Source: Caldilineaceae bacterium
GTDB taxonomy: Bacteria; Chloroflexota; Anaerolineae; Caldilineales; Caldilineaceae
Assembly: GCA_019637645.1 (NCBI GenBank)
Contig: JAHBVH010000024.1
Coordinates: 1-64,000, forward strand
DNA: 64,000 nt
Direction: 5' to 3'
The notes beneath the pieces were generated by a model. That model did not search any database and was not told the origin of the DNA. It saw nothing but the letters and a program-made list of their open reading frames with translations. Of this stretch, positions 34,940 to 44,492 are shown piece by piece. Both the position numbers and the translations under genes were made by a program. The first letter of the stretch is position 1. Every line of letters begins with the position of its first letter.

Positions 34940-35370
34940 CAGAGAACCGTTCAACTTGGCATAAACAAGTTAGAATTGTTTGTCTTGGTGATGCTGTGAG
35001 CACCTAATGACGCATGCTCCCTGTTCTTTACTGCATGCTTGTCACCCTTTGTTGGGTGCTCTGCTCAATAATCACATTTTGAATTGAATAAACAGTCATG
35101 ACGACTGGCGCTATCCCCCGATCACCTGGCGAGACCACGATGATTTCTCGGTGGATATTATTGGGGCGCGTGGCCTGTCAGGCGTATCCTTGTCATCGAT
35201 CAGCGATTGTAAATTATGAGCTAGCTAACGACGCGCGCTGGCGCACGTTGACTCTCTATCCTGCTGCCATGCGATTGAACCAGGGAACGGCTAAACATAA
35301 TTACAATTGCTTTTATACACAAGCGGCGTTCCAACTATGGACTGCCGCCTAATCCATGGAGGCGCTCTTA

Positions 35371-36714
35371 ATGAACGAAAACCTGCATTCTTCCCATCTC
35401 TCGCGTCGCGATCTGTTAAAGGCGATGGGTTTGACGACGACGGCCCTGGTGGCTGGCTCGGCGTTGGCCGCCTGCGCACCTGCCGCTGCACCAGGTGGTA
35501 GCGGTGCACCCGCTGCTGAAGCCGGTGGGGCCAAATTGCAGCTATGGACCTTTGTGAATACCCATGCCCGTTGGTATCAATCCATGGCTGAGGATTATAA
35601 GAAGGAAGTCAACCCCGACTTTGAACTGACGGTCACCGAGATTGCCTATGCGGATATGCATGATAAATTGCAGATTGCCCTCCAGACTGGTGGGGTGGGT
35701 GCGCCAGACATTTCTGATATTGAGCAGGGGCGCTTTGGGGGCTTTTTGCGTGGGGCGGATCCGGGCCTGGTGGATTTGAAAGACCGTCTGACCGAAGGTG
35801 GTTATTTGGAACAGTTGGTCGCGGCCCGCGAGGCGCTCTATAGCTATCAGGGGCACATCTATGGCATTGAACATGCCTTGACACCTGTTGTTCTCTACTA
35901 TCGCGCGGATGTCTGGGAAGGCGCTGGCGTTGACCTTGAAGCGATCCAGACTTGGGAGGAATATATTGAAGCGGCCAAAGGGGTGGTCAGCGCTGATGTA
36001 AAGGCATTGGCCTTCCCCGCACATGACTTAATCTTGCGCCAGCGCAATGGTGACTACTTCGATGCTGAAGGCAATGTCACCTTGGACAGCGCCCTCTCCG
36101 TCGAGACCATGGAATGGATTTTGGCCCTGCGCGACACGCACGGTATTGCTGTGCAAGCACCGGCCACCGGCGATGAGTGGTGGGCCGCGGTGAAGGATGG
36201 GAAGTTCTTGTCCCATGTCGGCGCGGATTGGTATGCCGGTTTCTTCAAAGACAATGCGCCTGATCTAACGGGCCTATGGAAAGCCATTCCGTTGCCAGCG
36301 TGGGAAACAGGCGGCATCCGCACCAGCTGTCATGGCGGAACGGGCTCTTGTATTGTCAAGACCAGCCCGAATGCCGAAGAAGCGTGGAAATTCCTGGAAT
36401 ATAGCATGCTCTCCATTGAGGGCAATGTGCGGCGCTTTGAGATGACCAACCTCTTCCCGCCCTTTATCCCGGCCATGGACAACGAACGCTTGCATGCGCC
36501 GGATGAATATTTCTCTGGGCAGGATCTCGGCGCGCTCTTTGCCCAAGTTGGCCCAGAAGTGCCTGCCCAATACCAAAGCCCCTATCGCGCTGAGCTAAAT
36601 GCCCAACTAAATCCCCGCCAACAAGAGCTATTGGACGGCCAGGTGGCCCCTGCCGATGTCTATAGCGAGGTGGCCGAGGCCATTCGCACCGTAATCGCCG
36701 AAGAAGCTGCCTAA
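35371..36714 (+). CDS. Carbohydrate ABC transporter substrate-binding Tat-lipoprotein
   Basis: 447 residues from the ATG at 35371; an ATG at 35356 contains the ribosome-binding site (GGAGG) of the later start. Twin-arginine-type motif SRRDLLKA, then a lipobox (LAAC) and an Ala/Gly/Pro linker. A family-1 binding protein: [20 protein letters not shown] at the start of the mature part, [20 protein letters not shown] in the first lobe, [19 protein letters not shown] in the second. It has no permease directly downstream; the next genes are a PhyH-like oxygenase and another binding protein, so it may use permease pairs further along (39304-42943). Confidence 0.9.
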   Translation: MNENLHSSHLSRRDLLKAMGLTTTALVAGSALAACAPAAAPGGSGAPAAEAGGAKLQLWTFVNTHARWYQSMAEDYKKEVNPDFELTVTEIAYADMHDKLQIALQTGGVGAPDISDIEQGRFGGFLRGADPGLVDLKDRLTEGGYLEQLVAAREALYSYQGHIYGIEHALTPVVLYYRADVWEGAGVDLEAIQTWEEYIEAAKGVVSADVKALAFPAHDLILRQRNGDYFDAEGNVTLDSALSVETMEWILALRDTHGIAVQAPATGDEWWAAVKDGKFLSHVGADWYAGFFKDNAPDLTGLWKAIPLPAWETGGIRTSCHGGTGSCIVKTSPNAEEAWKFLEYSMLSIEGNVRRFEMTNLFPPFIPAMDNERLHAPDEYFSGQDLGALFAQVGPEVPAQYQSPYRAELNAQLNPRQQELLDGQVAPADVYSEVAEAIRTVIAEEAA

Positions 36715-36804
36715 GGTGACAGCATACCAAGCCCAATATTGCCTGCCTAGAGAAATGGGCTGGGTATCGGCTGTGTTCGTCTTAGCTGAGCAGGAGTACA
36801 AAGC

Positions 36805-37725
36805 ATGAGTCCATTGGCTGCTATCGCGCCAACCAAGCAACCGAAATCGCGCCCGCGGATTACCAAACAACATGCAGATTTCTACCGTGAGCATGGCTAT
36901 TTGGTCATCGAAAATGCCCTGACCCCGGCTGAGGTCGCTACGCTGCGGACTGAGACGGTGCAGATCTGTCGTGGGCAACGGGGGCAAGTCCACGGTTTGC
37001 CGCCTGTCCTCCCCGGCGAGAGCGACGATGAGGTGATCCAGCGCACGATCTGTGTGCACTTTCCCCATAAACTGTCGCCGGTGATGTACGATTTTCTAGC
37101 ACATCCCACCATTGTCGAGGTCTTGACGCGGACCATCGGTCCCAATATCAAGTGTATGCAATCCATGCTCTTTATCAAAGCCGCGGGCAAACCAGGCCAA
37201 GCTTGGCACCAAGATGAAGGCTTCATTCCCACCCGTGATCGGTCGTTGGGCGCGGCTTGGATGGCGTTGGATGATGCGACGGTCGATAATGGTTGTTTGT
37301 GGGTTCTGCCCGGTTCCCACAAACGCGGTATCCTTTGGCCACACCGTGAACATAGTGATCTGCGGTTTGATTGTGTAGTCGAGTCCTATGAATTTCCCTT
37401 CCGCGATGAGGATGCCATTCCCGTCGAGGTAAAGGCTGGCGCGATCGTCTTTTTTAATGGCTATTTATTGCACCGCTCGCTGCCGAATGTCGCCCAAGGC
37501 GGCTTTCGGCGTTCCCTGGTCAATCACTATTGTAGTGCAGAAACCTTTTTGCCCTGGTTACCCCCCGCCGCATCCGCTGCCGTTGCCATGCACGATCATC
37601 GCGATATTGTGCTCATTGCTGGCGAAGATCCCTACGCCTATAAGGGTACTCAAGAAATTATGTATTCCCACATTCGGCCAGATCGTGAGGGTGGCTGTCA
37701 CTGGCCCTCGCGAGAAGATGCGTAA
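36805..37725 (+). CDS. Phytanoyl-CoA dioxygenase (PhyH)-family Fe(II)/2-oxoglutarate oxygenase
   Basis: 306 residues. The facial triad is visible: His135 and Asp137 (WHQDEGF) and distal His223 (LLHRS), with the 2-oxoglutarate-binding Arg at about 235 (RRSLVNHY). The N-terminal part (FYREHGYLVIENALTPAEVA) is typical of PhyH proteins. Bacterial members hydroxylate diverse small molecules; the substrate is unknown. It lies between two sugar-binding protein genes, 90 bp after one and 57 bp before the other, so it may act on the imported compound. Confidence 0.9.
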   Translation: MSPLAAIAPTKQPKSRPRITKQHADFYREHGYLVIENALTPAEVATLRTETVQICRGQRGQVHGLPPVLPGESDDEVIQRTICVHFPHKLSPVMYDFLAHPTIVEVLTRTIGPNIKCMQSMLFIKAAGKPGQAWHQDEGFIPTRDRSLGAAWMALDDATVDNGCLWVLPGSHKRGILWPHREHSDLRFDCVVESYEFPFRDEDAIPVEVKAGAIVFFNGYLLHRSLPNVAQGGFRRSLVNHYCSAETFLPWLPPAASAAVAMHDHRDIVLIAGEDPYAYKGTQEIMYSHIRPDREGGCHWPSREDA

Positions 37726-37782
37726 ATCGTTGTGTCATGATCTCGATTGTTAATGATCTTGAATGAAAAGAGGAGGAATTCT

Positions 37783-39180
37783 ATGCAGGCAGGAAACCAA
37801 GCGCGCGCGCTGAGCCGCCGTACGTTCCTAAAGACCAGTGCTTTGGGATTGGCCGCGGTTGGGTTGGCCGCTTGTGCCCCAGCCGGCGCGCCCACCAGTG
37901 GTGGAACCGCCGCCGAGGGCCAGGCCGCGCCCAGTGGTGAAGTTGTGCAATTACGCCTATCGGCCTGGGCCGATGTCCAAGACGCGGTGGTCTATGAGAA
38001 TATGACCAAAGCCTGGCATGAGACACAAGATACCGCCCGTGCGACCGTCGAGCAATATCCCGGTGGCTACTACGAAAAAGTGCAAGCCAACTTTGCCGCG
38101 GGTGATTCGGCGGATATTCTCTATTTCCAAGGGTGGAGCTGGCAGGCGTATGCCGAAAACGCTGTGATCGCACCGTTGAATGAGTGGATCGAGCGTGATG
38201 ATGCTAGCGCGTTCTTCCCCACCAATGAGAACTACAACAATACAACGCTCTGGAAGGGTAACACCTACATGACGCCCACCGACACGGGATCGTTGGTGGT
38301 CTTCTATAATAAGAAACTCTTTGACCAAAAAGGGATTCCCTATCCCCAGGCGGGTTGGACTTGGGAAGACTTCCAACAGATCATCATGGACCTCTCCTTT
38401 GATGAAGGAAGCACCCACTACTACGGCTGGGCGCAAGCGGCTGGGTGGAACGGTGGCTACGGGCGCACCACCAACTTTATGCGGCGCAATGGTCACATTG
38501 AATGGGATTCGATTGTCGAGCCCAAGGAAGCGCGCTGGGATCATGAAGATATTGCCTCTGCCCTCCAATTCTTGATCTATGACGCGATTGCCAATGGCTG
38601 GTCGCCAGGCCCCGAAGTGATCGCCGGGGGTGGCGTTGGGGTGGACACCGGGCGCGTCGCCATGGTGCTGGAAGGGCCGTGGCATATTCCCCGGTTGTGG
38701 GGTGAATTGGCAACCTCACCGGAAGGGATTGAATTTGATGTCGTAGAACCGCCGGTGGGTAGTGCCGAACGCGACTTTAGCTTTGGCCATGTCCACGGCC
38801 ACGTGATTACGCAACCCTCTGAAAAGAAGGAAGCGAGCTGGGATCTGATCAAGTTCATTCTGGGCGATGACGGGCAGAACATCATCGCCAACGGTGGGCG
38901 TATGTGTGGGACACCCGATAATATCGACAAGATCTGGGGTCCGATTGCCAGCAAGACCTATAACTTCACCAATACCGGGGCCTTTGCCAATGGCATGCGC
39001 AATGGTTCGACCCCGTTGATCATGGGCGAAGGCGCGCAGATCAGCGCCTATGGTGGTGCTCCCATCACCTCGCTGTGGGATAAACTCTTGGGCCAACAAG
39101 AGAACGCCGCCGAAGCGCTCAAGATCGCCAACGAAGAGATTCAACGCGAACTCGACAACTACTGGCGCGAACGGGCGTAG
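37783..39180 (+). CDS. Carbohydrate ABC transporter substrate-binding Tat-lipoprotein
   Basis: 465 residues from the ATG at 37783 behind AGAGGAGGA; an earlier in-frame ATG at 37747 lacks a site. Twin-arginine motif SRRTFLKT and lipobox LAAC. Family-1 binding protein: LRLSAWADVQDAVVYENM opens the mature domain, FAAGDSADILYFQGWSWQAYA and GGGVGVDTGRVAMVLEGPW follow. It heads a group with four permease genes. The palindrome at 39216-39248 lies between it and the first permease, which may reduce downstream expression. Confidence 0.92.
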   Translation: MQAGNQARALSRRTFLKTSALGLAAVGLAACAPAGAPTSGGTAAEGQAAPSGEVVQLRLSAWADVQDAVVYENMTKAWHETQDTARATVEQYPGGYYEKVQANFAAGDSADILYFQGWSWQAYAENAVIAPLNEWIERDDASAFFPTNENYNNTTLWKGNTYMTPTDTGSLVVFYNKKLFDQKGIPYPQAGWTWEDFQQIIMDLSFDEGSTHYYGWAQAAGWNGGYGRTTNFMRRNGHIEWDSIVEPKEARWDHEDIASALQFLIYDAIANGWSPGPEVIAGGGVGVDTGRVAMVLEGPWHIPRLWGELATSPEGIEFDVVEPPVGSAERDFSFGHVHGHVITQPSEKKEASWDLIKFILGDDGQNIIANGGRMCGTPDNIDKIWGPIASKTYNFTNTGAFANGMRNGSTPLIMGEGAQISAYGGAPITSLWDKLLGQQENAAEALKIANEEIQRELDNYWRERA

Positions 39181-39215
39181 GGCTGCAAGCGTGAGTCGCC
39201 GTTACGCGTGACTAG

Positions 39216-39248
39216 AGACCTGACAGGTTTTGAAAACCTGTCAGGTCT
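39216..39248. repeat. Interspersed palindrome, copy E
   Basis: Perfect 16-bp arms AGACCTGACAGGTTTT and AAAACCTGTCAGGTCT with a single-base centre, followed by TTTT: a good intrinsic-terminator shape. GTTACGC at 39201-39207 on the left matches the outer flank of copy B. Confidence 0.9.
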
Positions 39249-39303
39249 TTTCCAGGTGCATCGCGCCTAACAATGTACTTCCTGTCTTAGAAAGGGTAAG
39301 GTA

Positions 39304-40245
39304 GTGGCAACAACAACTTCGGCCTCTCCCCGATTGGCGTCAACGACCAAGCAGGGCGGCTGGTCGGCGGCGGCGCGGCGCGATTTGCGCGACGGCTTGC
39401 TCTTTACGAGCCCCTTTATCTTGGGGGTGCTTCTCTTTTGGGTTGGCCCCATGCTCTACTCGATCTATCTGGTTGTTCATGACTGGAATATGATCACCCC
39501 ACCCGAATTTGTCGGCTTGCGCAATTTTACGCGGCTAGCCAACGATCCCCTGGTGACTAAATCCTTGGGTAACACGGCCTACTATACCTTTCTCGGCGTG
39601 CCGCTCCAATTGTTGGTAGCCTTTGGCTTGGCCGTTATGCTCAATCAACAAATACGTGGCTTGGGTATCTATCGCACGATCTACTATTTGCCCTCGATCA
39701 CCCCCGCCGTCGCCTTTGCCGTGGTCTGGATCCAGATCCTCAATCCCGAATTTGGGGTGCTCAATACTGTCCTGAGTTGGGTGGGGATCGGGCCGATCAA
39801 CTGGCTCTTTAATCCAACTTGGGCCAAGCCCGCCTTTATTTTAATGAGCCTCTGGTTAACAGGTTTCCAGATGATCATCTTTTTGGCGGGGCTGCAAGGG
39901 GTGCCCAAAGAGTTGCAAGAAGCGGCAGAGATTGACGGCGCGAGCGTTTGGCGACGATTCATGAGCGTCACCATTCCGATTATCTCGCCGATCATCTTTT
40001 TCAACCTGATCATTGGTATTATTGGGAGCTTCCAGGTCTTTACCAGCGCCTTTATCATGACCAAGGGTGGCCCCCAAGATTCGACGCTCTTTATGGTGCT
40101 CTATATCTACCGCAATGCCTTTGAACTCTTTAAGATGGGCTATGCGGCGACGCTCGCCTGGATCTTGTTTATCATCATTATGGTCTTTACCGTAATTCAA
40201 TTTATCTTTGCCAATCGTTGGGTCTATTACGAGGGGAAGCAGTAA
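39304..40245 (+). CDS. Carbohydrate ABC transporter permease, MalF/UgpA type (pair 1)
   Basis: 313 residues with a GTG start at 39304. Six membrane segments; the EAA loop reads ELQEAAEIDGASVWRRFMSVTIP. The DGLLFTSPFILGVLLFW opening and TKGGPQDSTLFMVLYIY segment are typical of this family. Its stop overlaps the next permease start (TAATG), giving a coupled F/G pair. The pair likely works with the binding protein at 37783 and an ATPase encoded elsewhere. Confidence 0.93.
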   Translation: MATTTSASPRLASTTKQGGWSAAARRDLRDGLLFTSPFILGVLLFWVGPMLYSIYLVVHDWNMITPPEFVGLRNFTRLANDPLVTKSLGNTAYYTFLGVPLQLLVAFGLAVMLNQQIRGLGIYRTIYYLPSITPAVAFAVVWIQILNPEFGVLNTVLSWVGIGPINWLFNPTWAKPAFILMSLWLTGFQMIIFLAGLQGVPKELQEAAEIDGASVWRRFMSVTIPIISPIIFFNLIIGIIGSFQVFTSAFIMTKGGPQDSTLFMVLYIYRNAFELFKMGYAATLAWILFIIIMVFTVIQFIFANRWVYYEGKQ

Positions 40246-41138
40246 TGACGCTTGCGAAGCCATCAATCAATCGTCGCCCCAGTCGTCGCCCCAGTCGTCG
40301 CCCGGGCCGTTGGCGTATGCACTTGGGGTATTTCCTGTTGCACAGCGTGATGATCCTCCTGGGCATCACCTTTATCATGCCATTGGCTTGGGTGGCGAGC
40401 ACCTCGCTCAAAATGCCGGGCCAGGTCTTTATCACCCCCATTGAGTGGATTCCATCAGAACCAAGGTGGACCAACTATGTCGAGGTGTTTGAGCGGTTGC
40501 CCTTTCACCTCTTTATTCGGAATTCGTTCTATGTCACCTTTATGGGGACGCTGGGCACGGTATTGAGTTCTATTACGGTGGCCTTTGGCTTGGCGCGCAT
40601 TCGGTGGCCTGGCCGCGATCTGGTCTTTACCCTCTTGTTGGCGACAATGATGTTGCCTGGGGTGGTCACCATGATTCCGGTCTTTATTATCTTCAAAAAT
40701 ATGGGCTGGATCGGCACCTTTTATCCGCTTTGGGTCCCGGCTTGGTTTGGCTATGCTTTTTACATCTTTCTCATGCGTCAATATATGTTGACACTGCCCC
40801 GGGAGTTGGACGAGGCCGCCAAGATCGATGGTGCTTCCAACTTGCGTGTCCTCTGGCAGGTCATTGCTCCGCTCTGTGGCCCAGCGATTGCAACGGTTAC
40901 GATCTTCTCTTTCCTCCAACATTATAATGCCTTTATGGAGCCGTTGATCTATATTTCGTCCAACGAAATGTTTACGCTGCCATTGGGCTTGCTCTGGTTC
41001 CAAGGCCGCTTTGGCAACTTTTGGCACTTGGTCATGGCCGCGTCGATGATTACCATTACGCCAGTGATCGTGCTCTTCTTCCTGGCGCAACGCCACTTTG
41101 TCCAAGGCGCACAGTTTTCTGGCCTAGCGGGCCGGTAG
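40245..41138 (+). CDS. Carbohydrate ABC transporter permease, MalG/UgpE type (pair 1)
   Basis: 297 residues from the ATG at 40245 overlapping the previous stop. EAA loop ELDEAAKIDGASNLRVLWQVIAP; six membrane segments; family ending QRHFVQGAQFSGLAGR. The N-terminal cytoplasmic tail is unusually basic and repetitive (NRRPSRRPSRRPGR), produced by a 12-bp DNA repeat (about 40270-40304). A plausible partner of the 39304 permease. Confidence 0.93.
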   Translation: MTLAKPSINRRPSRRPSRRPGRWRMHLGYFLLHSVMILLGITFIMPLAWVASTSLKMPGQVFITPIEWIPSEPRWTNYVEVFERLPFHLFIRNSFYVTFMGTLGTVLSSITVAFGLARIRWPGRDLVFTLLLATMMLPGVVTMIPVFIIFKNMGWIGTFYPLWVPAWFGYAFYIFLMRQYMLTLPRELDEAAKIDGASNLRVLWQVIAPLCGPAIATVTIFSFLQHYNAFMEPLIYISSNEMFTLPLGLLWFQGRFGNFWHLVMAASMITITPVIVLFFLAQRHFVQGAQFSGLAGR

Positions 41139-41150
41139 AGAGGTGGAAAA

Positions 41151-42038
41151 TTGCGGTATCGATGGCAACGAAAACTGACCCCTTATCTCTTTATTAGCCC
41201 CTTCTTTATTGGCTATGCCATTTTCTTCCTCTACCCAGTGCTCTGGGCCTTTTACCTGAGCCTCTACCAGCAGGTGGGGATTGGCAGTACGCCGCGCTTT
41301 GTCGGGCTAGACAACTACGTCAAGCTGCTGAGTGACGCGCTCTTTCTGAAGGCGTTGGGGAACACTTCCTATTACGCCGCCGGGAGTATCTTTATTATTG
41401 TGCCGGTGGCGCTAGGGTTGGGCTTGGTCCTCTATGTGCGGGAATTGCGCTGGCGCGAATTCTTTCGGCTGCTCTTCTTCTCGCCCAATATCACCTCCGG
41501 CGTGGTGGTTGCGATCATCTTTGGGCTGGTCTTTAACTATGAGTATGGGCTGCTCAACAACTACCTGTTGAAACCACTGGGCTTATCGTCGATTCGCTGG
41601 TTACAGGAACCAGTCTACATTATGCCCGCCATGATCCTCCTGGGCCTTTGGCGCTACACCGGGATCAATGCCCTCTATTTTATGGCGGGTCTCCAAAATA
41701 TTTCCCCAGAGGTGAAAGAGGCCGCGGTCATTGACGGTGCCTCGCGCTGGCAGTCGTTTCGCTATGTCACCTTGCCTTTGCTGCGCCCAGTGATGATCTT
41801 TGTCATGACCTTTGCCATCATCGGTTCCTATAACCTCTTTGGCGAGGGGGTCGTGTTAGTTGGGGCCGAGGGCGGGCCGAGCAATGCCGGGCTCTTTATG
41901 ACGATGTATCTCTACCTGACTGGTTTTCGTTTTCTCAAATTTGGCTATGCCGCAGCCATCGGCTATGGGTTAGCCCTGATTATTTTGATCTTGACCCTGC
42001 TGCAATTGCGGATTTTGGGTGTTTTCCGGGAGGATTAA
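41151..42038 (+). CDS. Carbohydrate ABC transporter permease, MalF/UgpA type (pair 2)
   Basis: 295 residues with a TTG start at 41151 behind GAGAGGTGG. Opening [20 protein letters not shown] and EAA loop [20 protein letters not shown] mark a MalF-type subunit. It directly follows pair 1 (12 bp gap), so one binding protein gene is followed by two full permease pairs. The next gene begins after 2 bp. Confidence 0.92.
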   Translation: MRYRWQRKLTPYLFISPFFIGYAIFFLYPVLWAFYLSLYQQVGIGSTPRFVGLDNYVKLLSDALFLKALGNTSYYAAGSIFIIVPVALGLGLVLYVRELRWREFFRLLFFSPNITSGVVVAIIFGLVFNYEYGLLNNYLLKPLGLSSIRWLQEPVYIMPAMILLGLWRYTGINALYFMAGLQNISPEVKEAAVIDGASRWQSFRYVTLPLLRPVMIFVMTFAIIGSYNLFGEGVVLVGAEGGPSNAGLFMTMYLYLTGFRFLKFGYAAAIGYGLALIILILTLLQLRILGVFRED

Positions 42039-42040
42039 TC

Positions 42041-42943
42041 GTGGCAACTATCAACCCAACCCAACCGACCACGGCTCAGCCTGTACCAACGCAGACGGTG
42101 CGCCGTCCGTGGCACTGGCAGCGCACACTGGAATGGTTGCTGCTCTACGCGGCTCTGGCGGTTGCCGTCGTGCTGGTCGGCGCACCCTTTGTCTATATGA
42201 TTGCGGGCTCGTTCAAGCTGGATGCGGAGATTTTCAGCTATCCCCTCACCTTTATCCCGCGCACACCTACCTGGGCCAACTACAACCGGCTGCTCAGTGG
42301 GGAACAGATTCCTTTTGTGCGCCAATTTGCCAATAGTGCCTTGGTCGCGACAACCCAGACTTTGCTCACATTGCTGATCTCTTCGCTGGTGGGCTGGGGC
42401 TTTGCCAAGTTTGAATTTGCCGGCAAACGCATCTTCTTTCTCTTTTTGTTAGCAACGCTAACCTTTCCCTACCAAGTCACGTTGGTGCCGCTCTTTTTGC
42501 TCATGCTGAATCTTGGCTGGCTCGATACCTATTGGGCGATCATCATCCCTGGTGCGATCAGTGCCTTTGGGGTCTTCTTTTTGCGGCAGAACATGCTGGG
42601 CGTCCCCAACGATTTGCTGGACGCCGCGCGGATCGATGGCTGCTCAGAATTTGGGATCTACTGGCGGATTGGCCTGCCCCTCACCCGCGGCGCGCTCTCG
42701 GTCCTGGCTGTGCTGGTCTTTTTGGGGGCGTGGAATGATTATCTCTGGCCCTTGATCGTGCTGCGCAGTGCCGAAAAGTTTACCTATCCCGTGGGGTTGG
42801 CGACCTTAGTGGGGCTCTACAAGGTTGAATATGGCATGATCCTCGCCGGTGCTTTTCTGGCTACGTTGCCCATTTTGCTCATCTTTATTGCTGGACGCAA
42901 TCAACTCCTTGCAAATATTACCCTCGGGGCAGTGAAAGGGTAA
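42041..42943 (+). CDS. Carbohydrate ABC transporter permease, MalG/UgpE type (pair 2)
   Basis: 300 residues with a GTG start at 42041 behind GGGAGGA. EAA loop [20 protein letters not shown] and the MalG-type ending [14 protein letters not shown] identify it. A Pro/Thr-rich N-terminal tail precedes the first membrane helix. Together with 41151 it forms a second heterodimeric permease. Which binding protein it serves (35371, 37783, or one elsewhere) cannot be decided from sequence. Confidence 0.92.
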   Translation: MATINPTQPTTAQPVPTQTVRRPWHWQRTLEWLLLYAALAVAVVLVGAPFVYMIAGSFKLDAEIFSYPLTFIPRTPTWANYNRLLSGEQIPFVRQFANSALVATTQTLLTLLISSLVGWGFAKFEFAGKRIFFLFLLATLTFPYQVTLVPLFLLMLNLGWLDTYWAIIIPGAISAFGVFFLRQNMLGVPNDLLDAARIDGCSEFGIYWRIGLPLTRGALSVLAVLVFLGAWNDYLWPLIVLRSAEKFTYPVGLATLVGLYKVEYGMILAGAFLATLPILLIFIAGRNQLLANITLGAVKG

Positions 42944-42968
42944 GCCCTATCTGTCAGCAAATAGTTGA

Positions 42969-42997
42969 TTGACAAAAGCGGTAACCCCCTCTATACT
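42969..42997 (+). promoter_or_regulatory. Sigma-70-type promoter upstream of the CE15-like gene
   Basis: TTGACA (42969-42974) and TATACT (42992-42997) with a 17-bp spacer. Copy F of the palindrome (43081-43113) lies between this promoter and the gene at 43171, so transcription would have to pass the hairpin. Confidence 0.65.
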
Positions 42998-43080
42998 CAC
43001 TACAGCGAGCCTGTCCACCCGCAGCGGTCCACTTTGGCTAGGCCAAGCCCGTCGTGTCAGCCAAAATGGGCTGCTGCCTA

Positions 43081-43113
43081 AGACCTGTCAGGTTTTCAAA
43101 ACCTGACAGGTCT
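43081..43113. repeat. Interspersed palindrome, copy F
   Basis: Perfect 16-bp arms AGACCTGTCAGGTTTT and AAAACCTGACAGGTCT. The centre base of the small inner palindrome is T on the left and A on the right, the reverse of copy E, so this copy is in the opposite orientation. It lies in the 227-bp gap before the CE15-like gene. Confidence 0.9.
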
Positions 43114-43170
43114 TTCATTGGCAGTTATGTAACGCTTATTTGCAGAAAATTATAGAGTGGGAAAATCACC

Positions 43171-44400
43171 ATGTCTTCTACCAACGCTTCCACCATCATT
43201 GATGATGAAGCCGATGTCCCTGCCTATACCTTGCCTGATCCGCTCCGGTTGGCGGATGGCACGTCGATCACCGCTGCGGCCACGTGGCAAAGCGAACAGC
43301 GACCAGCCTTGCTGGCCTGCTTTGCCACCCAAGTCTATGGGCGAACACCGCGTCAAACGTTGCCGCTCCAGGCCACCGTTACCGATCTGGATACGCGCGC
43401 CCTCAACGGGCAAGCGATACGCAAGCAGGTGACCATCACCTTGGGCACAGGAGCCAATGCTCTGCCTGTCCATCTGCTTCTCTATACACCAGCCCGCTCC
43501 TCCGTGCCTTCGCCCACCTTTCTGGGGCTGAATTTCTATGGCAACCATTCGATCCATGGCGACCCAGGCATTCACCTCTCGCAACAGTGGATGCGTGACA
43601 GCGCCGAGTTCGGTGTCTATAACCAGCGGGCGACCGCCGCCTCTAGAGGCGTGCGCGCCTCACGCTGGGCGGTCGAAGAGATTATCGAGCGGGGCTATGC
43701 CTTGGCCACGATCTACTATGGGGATCTCGACCCCGATTTTGATGACGGCTTTCAGAATGGCGCGCACCCTCTTTTCTATCAAGCCGAGCAAAATCGGCCT
43801 GCCGCTGATGAGTGGGGGGCGATTGGCGCGTGGGCGTGGGGCTTATCGCGTGCCTTGGATTATTTGGAGACCGAAGCGCTGGTGGATGACCGCCGGGTTG
43901 CCGTGCTCGGTCATTCGCGGCTGGGCAAAGCCGCGCTTTGGGCGGGCGCTCAAGATGAACGCTTTGCCCTCGTCATCTCGAACAATTCTGGCTGTGGGGG
44001 CGCGGCCCTTTCGCGGCGGCGCTTTGGCGAGACGGTGGCAGCGATCAATACCCGTTTCCCCCATTGGTTCTGCCAGAATTTTCACCAATACAATGGGCGT
44101 GAAGATGACTTGCCCCTCGATCAACACCAACTCCTTGCGCTGATTGCGCCGCGCCCGCTCTATGTGGCAAGTGCCGAGGAGGATCGGTGGGCCGATCCCT
44201 ATGGGGAATATTTGGCCGCCTACCATGCTGGCGCTGTCTACGCCCTCTTTGACAAGCCGGGGCTGCCGAGCCCTACGCAACCGGCGATCCACGCGCCAAT
44301 CATGCACACCGTTGGTTATCATCTCCGCGCGGGTCAACATGATGTCACCGCCTACGACTGGGCGCGCTTTCTCGATTTTGCCGACCGCCATTTACGCTAG
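43171..44400 (+). CDS. CE15-like glucuronoyl esterase / carbohydrate esterase
   Basis: 409 residues. An alpha/beta hydrolase of the bacterial glucuronoyl-esterase (CE15) type: nucleophile Ser249 in [20 protein letters not shown], followed by the family block [18 protein letters not shown], and a late [20 protein letters not shown] with the catalytic His. CE15 enzymes cleave ester bonds between lignin alcohols and glucuronoxylan. No signal peptide is seen, so it would act on imported fragments in the cytoplasm, consistent with the upstream sugar importers. The exact ester is not known. Confidence 0.85.
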   Translation: MSSTNASTIIDDEADVPAYTLPDPLRLADGTSITAAATWQSEQRPALLACFATQVYGRTPRQTLPLQATVTDLDTRALNGQAIRKQVTITLGTGANALPVHLLLYTPARSSVPSPTFLGLNFYGNHSIHGDPGIHLSQQWMRDSAEFGVYNQRATAASRGVRASRWAVEEIIERGYALATIYYGDLDPDFDDGFQNGAHPLFYQAEQNRPAADEWGAIGAWAWGLSRALDYLETEALVDDRRVAVLGHSRLGKAALWAGAQDERFALVISNNSGCGGAALSRRRFGETVAAINTRFPHWFCQNFHQYNGREDDLPLDQHQLLALIAPRPLYVASAEEDRWADPYGEYLAAYHAGAVYALFDKPGLPSPTQPAIHAPIMHTVGYHLRAGQHDVTAYDWARFLDFADRHLR

Positions 44401-44492
44401 GTGGATCATTCACAAGGCGCCACGGAGCGGATCGCTTTTTTCTGCGTGCTTCTTCGTGGCTCAGCATTTTATCCACTAAACTTACCCACGCT

